Source: Burkholderiales bacterium (GTDB taxonomy: Bacteria > Pseudomonadota > Gammaproteobacteria > Burkholderiales > SG8-39). Taken from it: DNA of 6,532 bases. How positions within the stretch are numbered: position 1 is the stretch's first letter; each line of letters begins with the position of its first letter. This document shows positions 4,627-6,532 of the stretch, one piece after another. Made by a program: the position numbers and the translations under genes. The notes under the pieces were generated by a model, which did no database searches, was not told where the DNA came from, and saw only the letters and a program-made list of their open reading frames with translations. The stretch lies in NCBI GenBank assembly GCA_017880745.1, contig JADGRR010000166.1, positions 1 to 6,532 on the forward strand, read 5' to 3'.

Positions 4627-6532
4627 ATGAGCACCGGGAAGAAATTCGACGTCATCGGACATTCGCGGCGGCGCGTCGACGGCCGCGCCAAGGTGACGGG
4701 CCAGTTGCGCTACGCCGATGACATGAAGCTGCCGCGCATGCTGCACGCGAAGCTGCTGCGCTCGCCGCATCCGCACGCGCTGATCGAATCGATCGATATC
4801 GAGCGGGCCAAGAGCTATCCGGGCGTGCACCTGGTTCTGACCGGTCGCGATTTCCCCGTCCCCTTCGGCATCATGCCGGTGTCGCAGGACGAGTACCCGC
4901 TCGCGCCCGAGCGCGTGCGCTATGTCGGCGATCCGGTGGCAGCGGTGATCGCCAACGACGAACAGACGGCTTCCGAGGCGCTGGATCTGATCGAAGTGAA
5001 ATACCATGCCCTGCCGACGATTGCGACGCCCGAGGAAGGTCTGGCGCATCCCGAGACGCGCATTAACGACTATGGCGAGTCGGGCAACATCCATCGCAAC
5101 CAGGCGTTCGAGTTCGGCGATGTCGAGGAGGCGCTGGCCAAATCGGACCACGTATTCGAGGACGTGTTCTTCTTCGAGGGCAACACGCATATGCCGATGG
5201 AGCAGCACGCCGCGCTCGCCGCGAGCGACGGCGACGGCAAGTTCACGCTCTGGGCGAGCACGCAGAATCCGCACTATCTGCATCGCCAGCTGGCGCGGGC
5301 GCTGCAGGTGCCCGCGGCGCATATCCGCGTGATCGCCTGCGACAATGGCGGCGGTTTCGGCGGCAAGTGCGATCCGGCGAATCATGAAATCGTGGTGTCC
5401 AAAGCGGCGCTCATGCTCGGCCGGCCGGTGAAAATCTGCCTGACGCGCGAAGAAGTGTTCTACCTGCACCGCGGCCGGCACCCGGTGCTGATGAAATTGC
5501 GCACCGGCGTCACCAGGGACGGCAAGCTCACCGGCATGCACCTGCAGACCCTGCTCGATGGCGGCGGGTACGGTTCCCACGGCCCGGCGAGCACCTTCTA
5601 CACCGGCGTGCTGACGCCGCTGACCTACGAGCTGCCGCGCTTCAAGTTCGAGGCCTGCAGGGTGTTTACGAACAAACCCGCCTGTGGTCCCAAGCGCGGC
5701 CACGGCACGCCGCAGCCGCGCTTCGGCCAGGAAGTCCAGCTCGACAAGATCGCCGAAAAACTCAGGCTGGATCCGGCGGATCTGCGGCTCAACATGGTCA
5801 CCAAGGCCAATTCGCTCACCGCGAGCTGGCTCAAGATCGGCAGCAACGGCCTGGCCGAATGCATCCGGCAGGTGGTGGAAGGTTCCGGCTGGAAGCAAAA
5901 GCACGGCAAATTGCCTTCCGGCCGCGGCGTCGGCATCGCCTGCGGTTCGTACATGTGCGGCGCGGGGGTGTCCATCTACTGGAACAAAATGCCGCACTCG
6001 GGCGTGCAGCTGTCGCTCGATCGCAGCGGCCAGGTGACCGTATTCTGCGGCGCGACCGAGATCGGGCAGGGTTCGGATGACGTGCTCGCCGCGATCGTGG
6101 CAGAAACGTTGGGCATCAGCACCAAGGAGGTGCGCTGTGTCACCGGCGACACCGGCATCACGCCGATCGACCTGGGCTCGTACTCGAGCCGGGTCACGAT
6201 CATGATGGGCAATGCGGCGCTGCAGGCGGCGGAGCGCGCGCGCGAAATGCTGGTCACTGCGGCGGCCGAACAACTCGAGGTCCTGCCGGCGAGCATCGTG
6301 CTCTCGCGCGGCCGCGTATTCGCGGCTGGCGATGCCTTGAAGAGCATGAGCTTTGCCGAGGCCGTGGTCTATGCGGAGACCAAATTCGGCACGCTGGGCA
6401 CGGTGGGTTCCTACTCGCCGCCCAAGCCGCCGGGCAAGTTCAAGGGTGCGGGCGTGGGGCCCTCGCCTGCGTATTCCTTCACCGCCTGCGTGGTCGAGGT
6501 GGAAGTCGACGAGCATACCGGCTGGATCACAG
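4627..6532 (+). CDS. Molybdopterin large subunit, 4-hydroxybenzoyl-CoA reductase alpha-like (3' end beyond window)
   Basis: About 635 residues are visible with no stop; relatives have about 770, so roughly 130 are missing. A xanthine oxidase hammerhead domain covers about 14-130 and molybdopterin-binding domains follow. Motifs include VPFGIMPVSQDEYPLA (78-93), RYVGDPVAAV (98-107), DNGGGFGGK (239-247), CGPKRGHGTPQPR (353-365), TEIGQGSDD (477-485) and GSYSSRVTIMMGNAA (517-531). The EYPLA/RYVGDPVAAV block, the CGxxRGHGT loop and GSYSSRVT recall the Thauera 4-hydroxybenzoyl-CoA reductase alpha subunit, from memory rather than a search. That enzyme removes a phenolic hydroxyl reductively; other family members hydroxylate aromatic rings or aldehydes, so the substrate is open. 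The C-terminal catalytic glutamate region lies outside the window. ATG 4627 is preferred because GAGGG (4615-4619) is 7 bases upstream; the in-frame ATG at 4621 overlaps the previous stop as ATGA and is the alternative. No FAD subunit gene is in view. Confidence 0.9.
   Translation, partial: MSTGKKFDVIGHSRRRVDGRAKVTGQLRYADDMKLPRMLHAKLLRSPHPHALIESIDIERAKSYPGVHLVLTGRDFPVPFGIMPVSQDEYPLAPERVRYVGDPVAAVIANDEQTASEALDLIEVKYHALPTIATPEEGLAHPETRINDYGESGNIHRNQAFEFGDVEEALAKSDHVFEDVFFFEGNTHMPMEQHAALAASDGDGKFTLWASTQNPHYLHRQLARALQVPAAHIRVIACDNGGGFGGKCDPANHEIVVSKAALMLGRPVKICLTREEVFYLHRGRHPVLMKLRTGVTRDGKLTGMHLQTLLDGGGYGSHGPASTFYTGVLTPLTYELPRFKFEACRVFTNKPACGPKRGHGTPQPRFGQEVQLDKIAEKLRLDPADLRLNMVTKANSLTASWLKIGSNGLAECIRQVVEGSGWKQKHGKLPSGRGVGIACGSYMCGAGVSIYWNKMPHSGVQLSLDRSGQVTVFCGATEIGQGSDDVLAAIVAETLGISTKEVRCVTGDTGITPIDLGSYSSRVTIMMGNAALQAAERAREMLVTAAAEQLEVLPASIVLSRGRVFAAGDALKSMSFAEAVVYAETKFGTLGTVGSYSPPKPPGKFKGAGVGPSPAYSFTACVVEVEVDEHTGWIT

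Overview
The window is a GC-rich, densely packed bacterial chromosomal segment. It is most consistent with a proteobacterium, probably a betaproteobacterium. This rests on codon use, strong GGAGG ribosome binding sites, a C4-like dihaem cytochrome, a molybdenum hydroxylase resembling the Thauera 4-hydroxybenzoyl-CoA reductase, and a C-run/G-run hairpin repeat of a style I associate with that class. The taxonomy is inference; there is no rRNA or other marker in the window.

Left half, minus strand (72-3055): three genes that all encode exported proteins. Read in the direction of transcription, they are a PQQ-dependent glucose/sorbosone dehydrogenase-fold protein (3055 to 1784), a dihaem c-type cytochrome whose GTG start overlaps the dehydrogenase stop (1787 to 1173), and, after a 156-base gap with its own likely promoter, a seven-bladed YVTN beta-propeller protein (1016 to 72). 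A GC-rich hairpin region with T-runs at both ends (about 7-61) probably terminates the unit. The first two genes look like a periplasmic dehydrogenase and its electron acceptor. The propeller belongs to a family often found near PQQ-dependent oxidation genes.

Middle (3056-4084): a divergent control region, then a TetR/AcrR-type regulator (3242-4021) on the plus strand. Its start codon lies inside nested palindromes built from TTCAA/TTGAA, a likely autoregulatory operator. The regulator has an unusual C-terminal tail of about 46 residues encoded by a hairpin-rich repeat, and its stop codon touches a perfect 14-bp inverted repeat.

Right half, plus strand (4085-6532): a translationally coupled pair encoding the [2Fe-2S] small subunit and the molybdopterin large subunit of a xanthine oxidase-family enzyme. 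The large subunit runs off the window. Several blocks of it resemble 4-hydroxybenzoyl-CoA reductase alpha subunit. No FAD subunit is present in the window; it may lie downstream.

Taken together, the window looks like a catabolic locus in which one TetR-type regulator sits between a periplasmic oxidation module and a cytoplasmic molybdenum-enzyme module. Similar TTCAA/TTGAA dyads upstream of the propeller gene hint that the regulator could act on both arms. I see no mobile element, CRISPR array, tRNA or rRNA, and no clear novel system. The most interesting items are the operator pattern, the repeat-derived regulator tail and the unassigned substrate of the molybdenum enzyme.
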